From: Rhizorhabdus dicambivorans
GTDB lineage: Bacteria; Pseudomonadota; Alphaproteobacteria; Sphingomonadales; Sphingomonadaceae
NCBI RefSeq assembly: GCF_002355275.1
Contig: NZ_CP023449.1
Location: 4,566,001-4,630,000, forward strand
DNA: 64,000 nucleotides
Direction of reading: 5' to 3'
The number at the start of each line of letters is the position of its first letter. Position 1 is the first letter of the stretch. The notes beneath the pieces are model-generated. The model did no database searches. It had not been told where the DNA came from and saw nothing but the letters and a program-made list of their open reading frames with translations. Shown here piece after piece: positions 26,958 through 36,332 of the stretch. A program made the translations under genes and the position numbers.

Positions 26958-27200
26958 GGCGACGAACCAGCCCAGCACCGCCGCCCCGCCAAGCCACAGC
27001 ATGAAGGCAGCGGCATCGCCGAGCAGGGCGCAGGCCAATCCGGGCAGGCAGGCCGCCGCCGCCAGCAGGCGACGGAGGCGAACCGGCATTTCACCATCAT
27101 GCCGGCCGGTCGCGCGGCGGCGTTTGGGATCGCCCCGGCCCAGCAGCACGATCATGACGGCCGAAAAGGCGATGGCGGCGATGGGAAGCAGCAGCGTCAT
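26922..27200 (-). CDS. DUF3325-like small membrane protein of the iron-uptake operon
   Basis: A 92-residue hydrophobic protein with three predicted helices (about 2-20, 43-61 and 66-84) separated by a basic loop. It resembles DUF3325 proteins, which lie downstream of PepSY and DUF3649 genes in siderophore-receptor operons. Its ATG overlaps the PepSY stop by four bases (27197-27200). It probably belongs to the inner-membrane machinery that handles iron after uptake. The assignment relies on size, topology and position more than on clear motifs. Its 3' end overlaps the dinG-like gene antisense. Confidence 0.68.
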   Translation of the reverse strand: MTLLLPIAAIAFSAVMIVLLGRGDPKRRRATGRHDGEMPVRLRRLLAAAACLPGLACALLGDAAAFMLWLGGAAVLGWFVALGLGQAGQNIG

Positions 27201-28780
27201 TCCGCCGCCTGCAAGCGGGGGCGGCGCCCGAAACGCGGGATGGAGCCGCCGAACCTGCGCCACAGCATCCAGCCACCGCCCAGCATCATGGCGCAATCAA
27301 GGGCGATGATGATCGGCTGGCCCACGGCCATCGCGCCCGCCCAGCCGGGCCCGCCCGCGATCAGACGGAGAAGCGGCAGTGCGACCAGCAACAGGCCCGT
27401 CGCGAGGTGCAATCCCCTGTCGAGCAGATCGTTCGAGCGGGCGAACAGCCCGCCGAGGATCGCCACCGCCGAAGCGATCAGGAAGGCGGCGGGCGTCCAA
27501 TAGACGGCGGTGCCGAGCGGCATGGTGAACAGGAAGCCCACCGCCGAGGCGACCAGCGCGAACGGCAGGCCCAGCCCCACCACCGTCACCGCGCGTTCCA
27601 GCCAGCCGAGCGAGCGTGCCCCCTCGCGCCGCCGGACCAGCCAGAGGCGCAGGCCGGTAAAGGTGACGTAGCACATCGCGAAACCCAGCCCGAACCATAT
27701 CGCCTTCGACAGGAGCCCCGCGAAATGGCCGAAGTGGATCGGCGCCATGATCGCCGCCAGCGTGCCCCCCGTCGAGGGCACCGTGCCGATCGAGGGCTTC
27801 GTCCGCTCGAACGCCGCGGTGGGGCCGCCATAGAGCAGGGTCAGCGGCTCCAATCCACCCGGAGCCGGATCGTGGAAGGTCGTGATCTTCGCGTCGGCCC
27901 GGCCATAATGCTCGATCGACACGAAGATCGGGGCTCCGCCCGCACGCCGCGTCGCGTCTGCCGCCATGCGGTCCAGATCGCCGATGGGGCGAAGGCTCTT
28001 GTCCTCCTTGCCGGGATTGCCGAACACCGCATCGCTGAGCGCCTGCTGGTCGCCACCGAAAGCCGCCATCGCGACGATCGGCACGCCGACCGTGCCGAAG
28101 AAGGAGAAGAAGCTGCCGGTGAAGGCGAGCAGGAAGGCGAAAGGCAGGCTCCACGTGCCCGCGACGCTGTGCCGGTCGCGATCCACGAGCACCGGATTGG
28201 CCCTCCGCCGCAGGGTGAAGATGTCCTTGAACAGGTGGCGATGGATCAGCAGCCCGGATATGGCGGCCACCAGCATGGCCAGTCCCAGGATTCCGGTCAG
28301 CAACAGACCCCAGGGATCGGGGACGTGCAGGCGTACATGGGTATCCACCAGAAAGCTCGACAGCGCATCGTCGTTGCGCGGGCCGAACACCTCCTCCCCG
28401 ATGCCGCGGACGGTGTTCGCGACACTGCCATCGGCGCCGAGCTGATAATAGACGCCCCGGCTTACCGGCTCGCCTCGCGGCGATAGCTCGTGATGGTGGA
28501 AGAAGATGCCGAGCCGGCGATCACCGATCTCGAACATGTCGACGCCTTCATGGTCCCGTGCCGGCGTGCGGGCGGCCAGTTCCCGCACCGTCGCGTCGAA
28601 CGGCCGGGCGAAGGCCGAACGGGTCTCCACATGACCGGCCGACCAGATGCCGATCTCCTCCGCGAACACCGCGACCATGCCCGTGACCACCACGGCATAG
28701 AGCAGCAGGCCGAGCAGGATGCCCGACCAGCCGTGGACGGCCACCATCAGCTTGGTGTCTTCCCTGGACAGGTGGATCAT
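27197..28780 (-). CDS. PepSY-associated transmembrane protein (putative ferric-siderophore reductase)
   Basis: A 527-residue protein with the PepSY-TM layout: 'KLMVAVHGWSGILLGLLLYAVVVTGMVAVF' as the first helix, a periplasmic PepSY region with 'SSFLVDTHVRLHVPDPWG', then 'GLLIHRHLFKDIFTLRRRANP..VDRDRHSVAGTWSLPFAFLLAFTGSFFSFFG', and further helices to the C-terminus. The conserved His residues in the first helix and 'HRHLFKDIF' can carry heme. Related proteins (FoxB/FsrB type) are linked to periplasmic reduction of ferric siderophores. It is coupled by ATGA overlaps to DUF3649 before it and DUF3325 after it. Confidence 0.88.
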   Translation of the reverse strand: MIHLSREDTKLMVAVHGWSGILLGLLLYAVVVTGMVAVFAEEIGIWSAGHVETRSAFARPFDATVRELAARTPARDHEGVDMFEIGDRRLGIFFHHHELSPRGEPVSRGVYYQLGADGSVANTVRGIGEEVFGPRNDDALSSFLVDTHVRLHVPDPWGLLLTGILGLAMLVAAISGLLIHRHLFKDIFTLRRRANPVLVDRDRHSVAGTWSLPFAFLLAFTGSFFSFFGTVGVPIVAMAAFGGDQQALSDAVFGNPGKEDKSLRPIGDLDRMAADATRRAGGAPIFVSIEHYGRADAKITTFHDPAPGGLEPLTLLYGGPTAAFERTKPSIGTVPSTGGTLAAIMAPIHFGHFAGLLSKAIWFGLGFAMCYVTFTGLRLWLVRRREGARSLGWLERAVTVVGLGLPFALVASAVGFLFTMPLGTAVYWTPAAFLIASAVAILGGLFARSNDLLDRGLHLATGLLLVALPLLRLIAGGPGWAGAMAVGQPIIIALDCAMMLGGGWMLWRRFGGSIPRFGRRPRLQAAE

Positions 28781-29082
28781 TTGCGGGTCTCCACGTCGCT
28801 CGCGGCCGGCGGGTTCAGGAACTGGTTGGCGACGAGGCCGGCATGCAGCGCGAACAGGCCCACCGCCACCGCCGCGACCCGGGCCAGGCTGGAATCCAGG
28901 CATGCGTGGAAGAACAGCCCGGCCCAGATCAGCGGCACCAGCACCAGCGGCAGGATCAGATTGTCGATTCCCGCCGCACCGCCGGGCAGCCACAACGCCA
29001 TCCCGGCCATCACCGCCAGGGCGACGATGACGGCGCCGGGACCGGCGAAGAATATCCGGATCCATCTTCGCCGGCTGGCCAT
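28777..29082 (-). CDS. DUF3649-like small membrane protein
   Basis: A 101-residue protein with three hydrophobic segments, ending 'FALHAGLVANQFLNPPAASDVETRK'. Size, topology and place between a TonB receptor and a PepSY-TM gene match DUF3649. The start chosen is the ATG at 29082 because GGGAGGAG sits directly upstream; a TTG 33 bases earlier lacks a Shine-Dalgarno sequence and overlaps the receptor's stop. The stop overlaps the PepSY gene start by four bases. Function is unproven: presumed accessory to iron acquisition. Confidence 0.72.
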   Translation of the reverse strand: MASRRRWIRIFFAGPGAVIVALAVMAGMALWLPGGAAGIDNLILPLVLVPLIWAGLFFHACLDSSLARVAAVAVGLFALHAGLVANQFLNPPAASDVETRK

Positions 29083-29111
29083 GGCTCCTCCCTCGCGCAC
29101 TGGCTCCCCCC

Positions 29112-31223
29112 TCAATATCTGACGCTCAGCGTGGCGAGGATGCTGCGAGGCGCGCCGTGATAGCCCTGATCATAGTTCAGGGCCTCGATATATTTGACGT
29201 TCGTCACGTTTCGCAGGTTCACGCTCAGCGACAGATGCCGGTCCAGATCATAGCGGGCGAGCAGATCGATCAGGGCATATTGCGGCTGGGTCACGCGGAT
29301 CGGCGCGCCGGTGGTGACCGACACCGAACCCGGCTCCAGATAGATGCGGCTCTGATAGCGCAGCGATGCGCCCAGCTTGACAGCCTGAAGAGCGGGCGGC
29401 GAATAGGTGAAGTTCAGGCGCGCCGTGCTGCGCGGCACGAACGTCCTCACCGATCCGCCGCCCTCGTCCCGCAAGCGCAGGAGCGTATATCCGCCGGTCG
29501 CCTGGAGCCCGGCGACCAGTTCGCCGCCGAACTCGAACTCCACCCCCTGCGATCTTGCATCGACGCCGCGATAGACGCTCTGCCCGATCGTGGTGTCGAA
29601 GCCGGCGAGTTCCGCCGTGTTGTTCTGGCGCGCCTGGAACAGGGCGATGCTGGCGGTCAGCCGGCCCTCATTCCATTCCCCTTTCAGCCCGACCTCGACA
29701 TTGTTGCCTTCGATCGGGTCGAGCAGGCGGCGGTTGACGTCCACCTGGGTCTGGGGATTGAAGATGGTCGCATAGCTCGCATAGGCGCTGATGTTGGAGG
29801 CGACGTCCAGCGTCGCACCCACGAACGGAAGGACCCGGGTGCGCTTGTAGTTGGTAGGTGCGCCGTAGGAGAATCCGTCGCTGGTCGCGCGGGTGATGTT
29901 GCCGCCCAGCATCACCTTCAGCGGATCGGCCAGGCTCAGGCGGACCAGCCCATAGCCGGTTTCCCGCCGCGTATGCGTATCGAGGCTCAGATCATAGGCG
30001 GCCGGGAAGGCCGGTCGCGCGAAATTGCCGTCGAACAGCGTCGCCAGCGGCAGCGCGACGCCGATCGTGGCGAAGTCATAGCTTGAATATTGGCGATAGC
30101 GCTGCGCGGCGCGGTTCACGCCGAACATCACCTCATGATCGCGGCCGAACAGCGAGAGCTTGCCGGCGACATAGGCATCGAGGGTCAGGTTGCGGGTCCG
30201 CGCCCTGAAGGCACCGGGATAGCTGAACACGCCATCGCCGGTGGCGCGATCGGGATTGCCATAGACGTAGAACAGCTGATCATCTTCGTTGATCGCGCGC
30301 CGGACGAGGGTGATCCTCGAATTCCAGCCATTCCCGAAATCATGCGTCAAGTCGCTGAAGATCTGGCGATCGACCACGTTCCAACCCGCCCAGGACGGCC
30401 CGGTATTGGCCAAACGGTCGAGATCGATGCGGCTGCCGTCGGTATAATAGAGCGGCAGGGAGCCCCACATAGCGCCCCGCGTCTGGTGGTCCTGGTGGCC
30501 ATAGCCGGCACTCAGCGTGGTTGCCGCGCCAAGATCGGCCTCGACAATCCCATAGCCCGTCCAGCGTCGCAGGCGGTAGCGGTCGAGATAGCTGTCGGTA
30601 TCGAGATAGGCGCCGACGACGCGCCCCCGCAGGGCGCCGCCCTCGACCAGCGGAACGCTGACGTCGCCATCGACCCGCTTGTTCTCGAACGAGCCATATT
30701 GGACGCTGCCGGAAGCCTGAAGCCGCTTGACCGGCCGCTTGCGGATGAAGTTGACGACCGCCGAAGGATTGCCCGTGGACGACAGCAGGCCCGGCGCGCC
30801 CCGCACCACTTCGATATGGTCGTAGATCGCGGTATCGATCGACCCGGTCTGGATCTCGAAGGCGAAGGGCAGACCGATCCCGTCGACCTGGAAGGTCTGG
30901 ATGTCGAAGCCCCGCGCCGAATATTGGATGCGGTCGGTCTCGACCGCCTGGACGTTCACGCCCGGCACGGTTGCCAGCAGCGCATTGACGTCGTTGAGCT
31001 GGAAATCCTCGATCTGGGCACGGGTGACGATGCTGATCGACTGGGGCGTCTCGCGCTGGCTGATCGGGAAGCGGGTCGTGGTGGTCTGGGCCTCCACGCC
31101 GTAGATGTTCTCGCGCTCGGTCCGCTGGCCGGTGACGATGATCTCCGCCCCGTCCGAACGGGCATCGGCCGCGTCGGCGGGAACGGCCACGGCGGCCGCG
31201 AGCAAGGCAATGACAGCAGACAT
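29112..31223 (-). CDS. TonB-dependent siderophore receptor (FhuE/FpvA-like)
   Basis: A 703-residue outer-membrane receptor. After a signal peptide (to about residue 18) comes the TonB-box/plug region 'RFPISQRETPQSISIVTRAQIEDFQLNDVNALL', 'RIQYSARGFDIQTFQVDGIGLPF' and 'GAPGLLSSTGNPSAVVNFIRKRP', which mark the siderophore subclass of the family. A 22-strand barrel follows, ending in the terminal aromatic 'LATLSVRY'. It imports a ferric siderophore or xenosiderophore, probably hydroxamate-type by similarity to FhuE, though the ligand cannot be read from sequence. There is no N-terminal signalling domain. A candidate Fur site lies 54-76 bases upstream. Confidence 0.92.
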   Translation of the reverse strand: MSAVIALLAAAVAVPADAADARSDGAEIIVTGQRTERENIYGVEAQTTTTRFPISQRETPQSISIVTRAQIEDFQLNDVNALLATVPGVNVQAVETDRIQYSARGFDIQTFQVDGIGLPFAFEIQTGSIDTAIYDHIEVVRGAPGLLSSTGNPSAVVNFIRKRPVKRLQASGSVQYGSFENKRVDGDVSVPLVEGGALRGRVVGAYLDTDSYLDRYRLRRWTGYGIVEADLGAATTLSAGYGHQDHQTRGAMWGSLPLYYTDGSRIDLDRLANTGPSWAGWNVVDRQIFSDLTHDFGNGWNSRITLVRRAINEDDQLFYVYGNPDRATGDGVFSYPGAFRARTRNLTLDAYVAGKLSLFGRDHEVMFGVNRAAQRYRQYSSYDFATIGVALPLATLFDGNFARPAFPAAYDLSLDTHTRRETGYGLVRLSLADPLKVMLGGNITRATSDGFSYGAPTNYKRTRVLPFVGATLDVASNISAYASYATIFNPQTQVDVNRRLLDPIEGNNVEVGLKGEWNEGRLTASIALFQARQNNTAELAGFDTTIGQSVYRGVDARSQGVEFEFGGELVAGLQATGGYTLLRLRDEGGGSVRTFVPRSTARLNFTYSPPALQAVKLGASLRYQSRIYLEPGSVSVTTGAPIRVTQPQYALIDLLARYDLDRHLSLSVNLRNVTNVKYIEALNYDQGYHGAPRSILATLSVRY

Positions 31224-31276
31224 CTTGGTTGACTCCCCTGAAACGATAGGCCGCGCTTAAGGAAGTATTTTTGTTT

Positions 31277-31299
31277 TTGCAACGCATTCTCAATAGCAA
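31277..31299 (-). promoter_or_regulatory. Candidate Fur-type operator upstream of the TonB receptor
   Basis: A 23-base AT-rich imperfect palindrome bounded by TTGC and GCAA, with ATTGAGAATGCG at its centre on the minus strand. It lies 54-76 bases upstream of the receptor's ATG, in otherwise GC-rich DNA. The pattern resembles alphaproteobacterial Fur/Irr-type boxes. This is a visual match only. Confidence 0.5.
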
Positions 31300-31382
31300 T
31301 AAATTTCAATCATCCACGGGATGGATGGCGCGCGCATCGCCAGCCCCTTCCTTCCGACGCTTCTTTCGGGCATCACCGGGGA

Positions 31383-31949
31383 ATGGCGGATGAGGGCGTG
31401 GGACAAGTGAAGAAGGTGACGCTGCTGCGGCACGCCAAGTCGGGCTGGGACGACCCCGTCTCCCGCGATTTCGACCGGCCGCTTAACGCCAAGGGCAAGC
31501 GCGCCGCGCATCGCGTCGGCGAATATCTGCGCCAGCACGACATCCATTTCGATCATGTCGTCGCATCCCCCGCCGTCCGCGTGGTGGAGACGATCGAGCA
31601 TCTGGCCGAAGGCACTGGCGAGACGATCGCGCCCGCCTGGGACAAGCGCGTCTACCTCGCCTCGGCGGTGTCGCTCCTCGATGTGATCCAGGAAGCCGAC
31701 GACCGGTACGACAATCTGCTGCTGGTGGGCCATAATCCCGGCCTGGAGGACCTGGTCCTCATGCTGGTTCCGGACAGTCCGGATGACGCGGCGCGCGACC
31801 AGGTCGAGGAGAAATTCCCGACCGCGAGCATCGCCGAGATCAGCTTCCCGGTCGATCGCTGGGAGGATATCCGCCCCAATGGCGGCGCGCTCTCGCTGTT
31901 CGTCCGCCCCCGTGACCTGGATCCCGCGCTGGGCCCGGATCAGAACTGA
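31383..31949 (+). CDS. SixA-type histidine phosphatase
   Basis: A protein of 180-188 residues with the phosphohistidine-mutase signature 'VTLLRHAKSGWDD' near the N-terminus and the second catalytic His in 'LLLVGHNPGLEDLV' (about residue 118). SixA-like enzymes dephosphorylate phosphohistidine on phosphotransfer proteins; other small members act on small phosphates. The start is uncertain: ATG at 31383, or GTG at 31398 or 31407, the last lying right at the conserved domain. It is divergent from the TonB receptor and convergent with the MerR gene. Confidence 0.85.
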   Translation: MADEGVGQVKKVTLLRHAKSGWDDPVSRDFDRPLNAKGKRAAHRVGEYLRQHDIHFDHVVASPAVRVVETIEHLAEGTGETIAPAWDKRVYLASAVSLLDVIQEADDRYDNLLLVGHNPGLEDLVLMLVPDSPDDAARDQVEEKFPTASIAEISFPVDRWEDIRPNGGALSLFVRPRDLDPALGPDQN

Positions 31950-31982
31950 GCTTCCCCCTCTCCCCAACCGGAGAGGAGGCCA

Positions 31983-32399
31983 TCAATCCATGTCGGCGGC
32001 CAGCGCCTGGACCAGCGACTCGCGAATCGCCAGCAATTCGGCGCGCGCGGGCGATGGGATGGTGGACTGATTGACCACCAGCACGGGTTGCGGCGCGATG
32101 GGCGTGCCGGGCGGCGGAGCCGCCGGCTCGGTGGCGGGGGCCGGCGACACCTTCTGCGCGAGCAGCTTCTGAACGCCCCGGATCGTATAGCCCTGCTCGT
32201 TGAGCAGGCTGTGAATGCGCCGCACCAGAGCGGCGTCGGCCGGCCGGTAATAGCGGCGGTTACCCGCGCGCTGGAGCGGCCGAAGCTGCGGGAAACGCGT
32301 CTCCCAATAGCGCAATATATGCTGCTGGATACCCAGCTCCGCCGAGAGCTCGCCGATGGTACGGAAAGCGTCCTCGGCTTTCTCTGCGCCGGAAGTCAT
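31983..32399 (-). CDS. MerR-family transcriptional regulator
   Basis: A 138-residue protein with a MerR winged-helix head (residues about 12-80): 'FRTIGELSAELGIQQHILRYWETRFPQLRPLQRAGNRRYYRPADAALVRRIHSLL'. A Pro/Ala-rich linker and a short helix follow. It has no cysteine-based effector domain, so it is not a metal sensor of the classic type. It belongs to the conserved alphaproteobacterial plsX-fabH-ihfA-merR unit, 12 bases behind ihfA. Its target is not known to me. Confidence 0.9.
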   Translation of the reverse strand: MTSGAEKAEDAFRTIGELSAELGIQQHILRYWETRFPQLRPLQRAGNRRYYRPADAALVRRIHSLLNEQGYTIRGVQKLLAQKVSPAPATEPAAPPPGTPIAPQPVLVVNQSTIPSPARAELLAIRESLVQALAADMD

Positions 32400-32411
32400 T
32401 CAAAAAACGCC

Positions 32412-32726
32412 TTAATTTCCGGCCACGATCCGGTCGCGGAGCATCTGGCTGGCGCGGAAGGTGAGCACGCGGCGCGGTGCGATCGGCACCTCGACACCGG
32501 TCTTGGGATTGCGGCCGACGCGCTGGCCCTTCTCGCGAAGGATGAAGCTGCCGAAGCCCGAAACCTTCACATTCTCACCCTTGGCGAGCGCGGCGCACAT
32601 ATGCTCCAGCACCTGTTCGACGACGGCCGCGCTGTCGGCCCGGGACAGGCCGATCTCGCGATGCACTTCCTCCGACAGGTCCGCTCGCGTCAAAGTCCCC
32701 CGATCCAACGCCATACCGTCCCCCAA
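32412..32726 (-). CDS. ihfA: Integration host factor subunit alpha
   Basis: A protein of 100-104 residues of the HU/IHF family: '[72 protein letters not shown]'. The DNA-intercalating arm 'GRNPKTG' and the C-terminal '[16 protein letters not shown]' identify the alpha subunit. With IhfB it bends DNA sharply at specific sites. ATGs at 32726 and 32714 are both usable. It lies downstream of fabH in the plsX-fabH-ihfA-merR order, which supports the alpha assignment. Confidence 0.94.
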   Translation of the reverse strand: MGDGMALDRGTLTRADLSEEVHREIGLSRADSAAVVEQVLEHMCAALAKGENVKVSGFGSFILREKGQRVGRNPKTGVEVPIAPRRVLTFRASQMLRDRIVAGN

Positions 32727-32808
32727 TTACACTGAGTATCGGCCATCTTACGTTCACTACGAGGCGAATCAAAGCCGATTCCAAAGGGCTTAGGGTGCAA
32801 GGCGCTAT

Positions 32809-33780
32809 TTAATACCGGATGGCCGCCGCGCCCCAGGTGAAGCCGCCGCCCATCGCCTCGAGCACGAGCAGGTCGCCACGCTTGATCCGCCCGTCGCGGA
32901 TCGCGACGTCGAGCGCGAGCGGGACCGACGCGGCGGAGGTGTTGGCGTGCCGGTCGACCGTCACGATCACGCTTTCCGCGGGCAGGCCGAGCTTGCGTGC
33001 TGTAGCGTCGAGGATGCGGCGATTGGCCTGGTGGGGCACCACCCAGTCGATGTCGGACGTGGCCAGGCCGGCCGCATCCATCACCTCGCGCAGCACCGAG
33101 GCAAGATTGGTGACAGCGTGGCGGAACACCTCCTGCCCCCTCATCCGCAGCTTGCCGACGGTCTGCGTGGTCGAGGGGCCGCCGTCGACATAGAGCAGCT
33201 GATTGTGCCGGCCATCGGCGTGGAGCCTCGCGGCGAGCACGCCGCGCGTGCCTTCCTCCGCGCGCAGCACCACCGCGCCGGCGCCATCGCCGAACAGCAC
33301 GCAGGTGGTACGGTCCTCCCAGTCGAGGATGCGGCTGAAGGTCTCCGCGCCGATCACCAGCGCGGTCGATGCCGCGCCCGAGCGGATCATGCTGTCGGCG
33401 ACCGTCATCGCGTAGAGGAAGCCCGAGCAGACCGCCTGTACGTCGAATGACACGCAATCGTCGATGCCAAGCGCGGTCTGGACGATCGTGGCCGACGCCG
33501 GGAAGGTCTGGTCGGGGGTCGCGGTCGCGAGGATGATCAGGTCAATCTCGGTCGCGGCAATACCGGCCGCCGCGATCGCGTTGCGCGCCGCCTCGGTCGC
33601 GAGGGTCGAGGTGGTCTCGCCCTCGCCGGCGATATAGCGGGTGCGGATGCCGGTGCGCTCGACGATCCATTCGTCGGAGGTGTCGACGGTCCTGGCCAGT
33701 TCGGCATTGGTCACCTGGCGCCTGGGCAGCGCCGATCCGGTCCCGGTGATCACGGCACGGCGGGCAGTCTCGACGGTCAC
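32809..33780 (-). CDS. fabH: 3-oxoacyl-[ACP] synthase III (FabH)
   Basis: A 323-residue thiolase-fold enzyme with GTG start. The catalytic triad is visible: Cys in '[15 protein letters not shown]' (about 113), His in '[15 protein letters not shown]' (about 250) and Asn in '[18 protein letters not shown]' (about 280). It condenses acetyl-CoA with malonyl-ACP to start fatty-acid synthesis. Its start overlaps the plsX stop by four bases (GTGA). The plsX-fabH pairing is almost universal in proteobacteria. Confidence 0.97.
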   Translation of the reverse strand: MTVETARRAVITGTGSALPRRQVTNAELARTVDTSDEWIVERTGIRTRYIAGEGETTSTLATEAARNAIAAAGIAATEIDLIILATATPDQTFPASATIVQTALGIDDCVSFDVQAVCSGFLYAMTVADSMIRSGAASTALVIGAETFSRILDWEDRTTCVLFGDGAGAVVLRAEEGTRGVLAARLHADGRHNQLLYVDGGPSTTQTVGKLRMRGQEVFRHAVTNLASVLREVMDAAGLATSDIDWVVPHQANRRILDATARKLGLPAESVIVTVDRHANTSAASVPLALDVAIRDGRIKRGDLLVLEAMGGGFTWGAAAIRY

Positions 33781-34841
33781 TCCACCCCTTCCTGCGATGG
33801 CTGCGGCTCGACCGCGTGGCTGCGGAAATCCTCCAGGTCGTCGGTGATGCGACGGGTCAGGTCCTGGCGCGCGATCTTGGCGGCCACGTCGATCGCATTG
33901 GCCACGCCGTTCGCGTCGGCGCCGCCATGGCTCTTCACCACCAGCCCGTTGAGGCCGAGGAAGACCGCACCATTATGATTGTTGGGATTGAGATGGTGGC
34001 TGAGCAGCGCGAAGGCGGGGCGCGAGAGCAGGAAGCCCGCCTTCGAACGCAACGAGCTGGAGAAGGCGCGCTTGAGGAGATCGGTGATGAAGCGCGCGGT
34101 GCCCTCCATCGCCTTGAGCGCGATATTGCCGGAGAAGCCGTCGCTGACGACGACATCGACCTCGCCACGGCAGACCCGGTCGGCCTCGATGAAACCGTCG
34201 AAGCGCCAGGCGCCGCCGGTCTGCTGACGCAGCATCGCGGCGGCATCCTTGAGCTCGCCGGTGCCCTTCAGTTCCTCGGTGCCGATGTTGAGCAGGCGGA
34301 CGCGGGGGCTCGCCACGCCGAGCGCGAGTCGCGAATAGGCGGCACCCATCACCGCGAACTCGACGAGGTTCCGGGCATCGCAATCGGTGTTGGCGCCGAG
34401 ATCGAGCATGACGACGTCCTGGTCGCCCAGCGTCGGCATCAGCGCGGCGAGGGCCGGCCGGTCGATGCCGTGCATCGTGCGCAGCGAAAGCTTGGCGATC
34501 GCCATCAGTGCGCCGGTGTTGCCGGCCGAGACGGCCGCCACCGCCTCCCCGTCCTTCACGGCGAGGATGGCGCCGCCCATCGAGCTGGTCTTGGTACGAC
34601 GGATCGCCTGGCTGGGCTTGTCGTCGCCGGTGATGACGTCATCGCAGTGGACGACCCGCGAATCGGCGATCTGCGGATAGCGCGCCAGTTCGGCGCGGAT
34701 CGCCGCCTCATCCCCGAACAGGGTGAAGCGCAGGCTCGAATCGCGATCACATGCCTGCGCGACGCCGGCGATCATCGTCGCCGGCCCACCGTCACCGCCC
34801 ATCGCGTCGATTGCGATTCGCGGTGCCTTGTCCACGCTCAT
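33777..34841 (-). CDS. plsX: Phosphate acyltransferase PlsX
   Basis: A 354-residue protein with PlsX signatures '[20 protein letters not shown]', '[22 protein letters not shown]', '[19 protein letters not shown]' and '[16 protein letters not shown]'. It converts acyl-ACP to acyl-phosphate, the acyl donor for PlsY in phospholipid synthesis. A strong CGGGGGA precedes the ATG. It follows rpmF by 17 bases and overlaps fabH, so the ribosomal-protein and lipid genes are cotranscribed as in many bacteria. Confidence 0.97.
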   Translation of the reverse strand: MSVDKAPRIAIDAMGGDGGPATMIAGVAQACDRDSSLRFTLFGDEAAIRAELARYPQIADSRVVHCDDVITGDDKPSQAIRRTKTSSMGGAILAVKDGEAVAAVSAGNTGALMAIAKLSLRTMHGIDRPALAALMPTLGDQDVVMLDLGANTDCDARNLVEFAVMGAAYSRLALGVASPRVRLLNIGTEELKGTGELKDAAAMLRQQTGGAWRFDGFIEADRVCRGEVDVVVSDGFSGNIALKAMEGTARFITDLLKRAFSSSLRSKAGFLLSRPAFALLSHHLNPNNHNGAVFLGLNGLVVKSHGGADANGVANAIDVAAKIARQDLTRRITDDLEDFRSHAVEPQPSQEGVE

Positions 34842-34858
34842 TCCCCCGTTGGCCTTGA

Positions 34859-35038
34859 TCAGGCCTCGACGGAGATGATCTCACGGCCGTTATAATGGCC
34901 GCAGGCGTTGCACAGATTGTGGGGGCGCTTCAGCTCGCCGCAGTTCGGGCATTCCTGGAACGCATCGACCGTCAGCGCGTGATGGCTGCGACGCATGTTG
35001 CGCCGCGAGGGCGAGGTCTTTCTCTTGGGGACGGCCAT
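34859..35038 (-). CDS. rpmF: 50S ribosomal protein L32
   Basis: A 59-residue protein, [20 protein letters not shown], followed by '[26 protein letters not shown]' with both CxxC pairs kept, so this is the zinc-binding form of L32. It is a small structural protein of the 50S subunit. It leads the rpmF-plsX-fabH-ihfA-merR unit on the minus strand. The YceD-like DUF177 gene that often precedes rpmF is not present here; a MAPEG gene is divergent instead. Confidence 0.97.
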   Translation of the reverse strand: MAVPKRKTSPSRRNMRRSHHALTVDAFQECPNCGELKRPHNLCNACGHYNGREIISVEA

Positions 35039-35201
35039 GTCGGCACCTGTTCCTAGCTAGCAAATAAATAAAGCGACGAATGCCCGTTTCCCTTTCGGTC
35101 GGGCTCGCCGCGAGCGCGCGACCTATAGCGATTTCGCTCCGCGTTGCAAGTATCGCCGCGACCTGCCAATCATCTGCCCGATTTATGAACGGAGGGGGAA
35201 G

Positions 35202-35642
35202 ATGATCCTGCCCATCACGCTGACGATCGCCGGCGCCGCGGCGATCGTGAACATCTGGCTGGCAATCCGCATCGTCGCGATCCGGATCAAGGCCAAGATC
35301 CTGATCGGCGACGGCGGCAATGCGCTGCTCGCGGCGCGGATGCGCGCTCAGCTCAACTATATCGAATATACACCGCTGGTGCTGATCCTGATCGGGCTGA
35401 TCGAGCTGGCGCGGGGCACCCACACATGGCTGTGGGCGGTCGGCATCATCTATATCATCGGCCGCATCCTCCACCCCTTCGGGCTGGACAAGCAGACCCC
35501 CAATCCACTGCGGGCCGCCGGCATCCTGACCACCTGGATCGTGCTGATCGGCCTTGCCGGCTATGCGATCACCATCCCCTACACCACCAAGAACGGCATC
35601 GTGACGACAGTGGCGAACGACGGGCTGGGAGCGGGAAATTAA
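35202..35642 (+). CDS. MAPEG-family membrane protein
   Basis: A 146-residue protein with four helices. The MAPEG core is visible in 'LLAARMRAQLNYIEYTPLVLILIGLIEL' (the R..NYIEY..L block) and 'IGRILHPFGL'. The family includes glutathione-dependent eicosanoid and detoxification enzymes; bacterial members of this form are mostly uncharacterised and may have glutathione transferase activity. A very strong GGAGGGGG lies 6 bases before the ATG. It is divergent from rpmF and convergent with the MBL gene. Confidence 0.88.
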   Translation: MILPITLTIAGAAAIVNIWLAIRIVAIRIKAKILIGDGGNALLAARMRAQLNYIEYTPLVLILIGLIELARGTHTWLWAVGIIYIIGRILHPFGLDKQTPNPLRAAGILTTWIVLIGLAGYAITIPYTTKNGIVTTVANDGLGAGN

Positions 35643-35663
35643 GCTGCTTTCGCTTCGCAAAAA

Positions 35664-36332
35664 CTACCCTGCCACCGCCCGGTCCCCGACGAACGGGTTG
35701 CCCGCCCGTTCATGGGCGAAGGTGGACATCGGCCCATGCCCGGGCACGAACGCCGTCTCCCCGCCCAGGGGCCAGAGCTTCTTCGTTATCGAGGCGATCA
35801 GGTCTTCATGATTGCCGCGCGGGAAATCGGTGCGGCCGATCGAGCCCTGGAACAGCACGTCGCCGACCAGTGCCAGCTTTGACGGCGCGTGATGGAAGAT
35901 GACATGGCCCGGTGTGTGACCCGGGCAATGAATGACATCGAGCACCAGATCGCCCACCGTCACCTGATCGCCATCGTAGAGCCAGCGATCGGGTTCGAAG
36001 GGCCGCCCCTCGATCCCATAAGCGCGGCCATCGTCGCCCAGCCGGGCGATCCAGAAACGGTCGTCGGGATGCGGCCCCTCGATCGGCACGCCGAGTTGTT
36101 CGGCGAGGATGCCGGTGCCCCCGCAATGATCGATATGCCCGTGGGTGACGAGCAGCTTCTCTATCGTCACGCCATGCTGCGCAGCCGCGGCCTTGAGCCG
36201 GTCGAGATCGCCGCCGGCATCGACGAAGGCGCCGCGCATCGTCTTCGTGCACCACAGCAGGGTGCAATTCTGCTGGAAGGCGGTGACGGGGATGATGACG
36301 GCCTTGAGGGGCGGCGTGTCGGTGCTGCTCAT
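35664..36332 (-). CDS. MBL-fold metallo-hydrolase (glyoxalase II-like, YcbL type)
   Basis: A 222-residue protein with the binuclear zinc motif 'VTHGHIDHCGGTG' (about 63-75), further ligands in 'HCPGHTPGHVIF' and 'LVGDVLFQGSIGRTDFP', and 'FVPGHGPMSTFAHE' at the C-terminus. The short form without the C-terminal helical glutathione domain resembles the YcbL/type II glyoxalase group, which may hydrolyse lactoylglutathione or related thioesters. I chose the ATG at 36332, just ahead of the conserved strand; another ATG lies at 36362. The substrate is inferred. Confidence 0.87.
   Translation of the reverse strand: MSSTDTPPLKAVIIPVTAFQQNCTLLWCTKTMRGAFVDAGGDLDRLKAAAAQHGVTIEKLLVTHGHIDHCGGTGILAEQLGVPIEGPHPDDRFWIARLGDDGRAYGIEGRPFEPDRWLYDGDQVTVGDLVLDVIHCPGHTPGHVIFHHAPSKLALVGDVLFQGSIGRTDFPRGNHEDLIASITKKLWPLGGETAFVPGHGPMSTFAHERAGNPFVGDRAVAG

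Noticed and set aside
27197-29065. PepSY gene extended upstream to a 622-residue protein
   Set aside because: The extra residues come from the DUF3649-like gene read in another frame. The ATG at 28780 overlaps that gene's stop by four bases and fits the family start.
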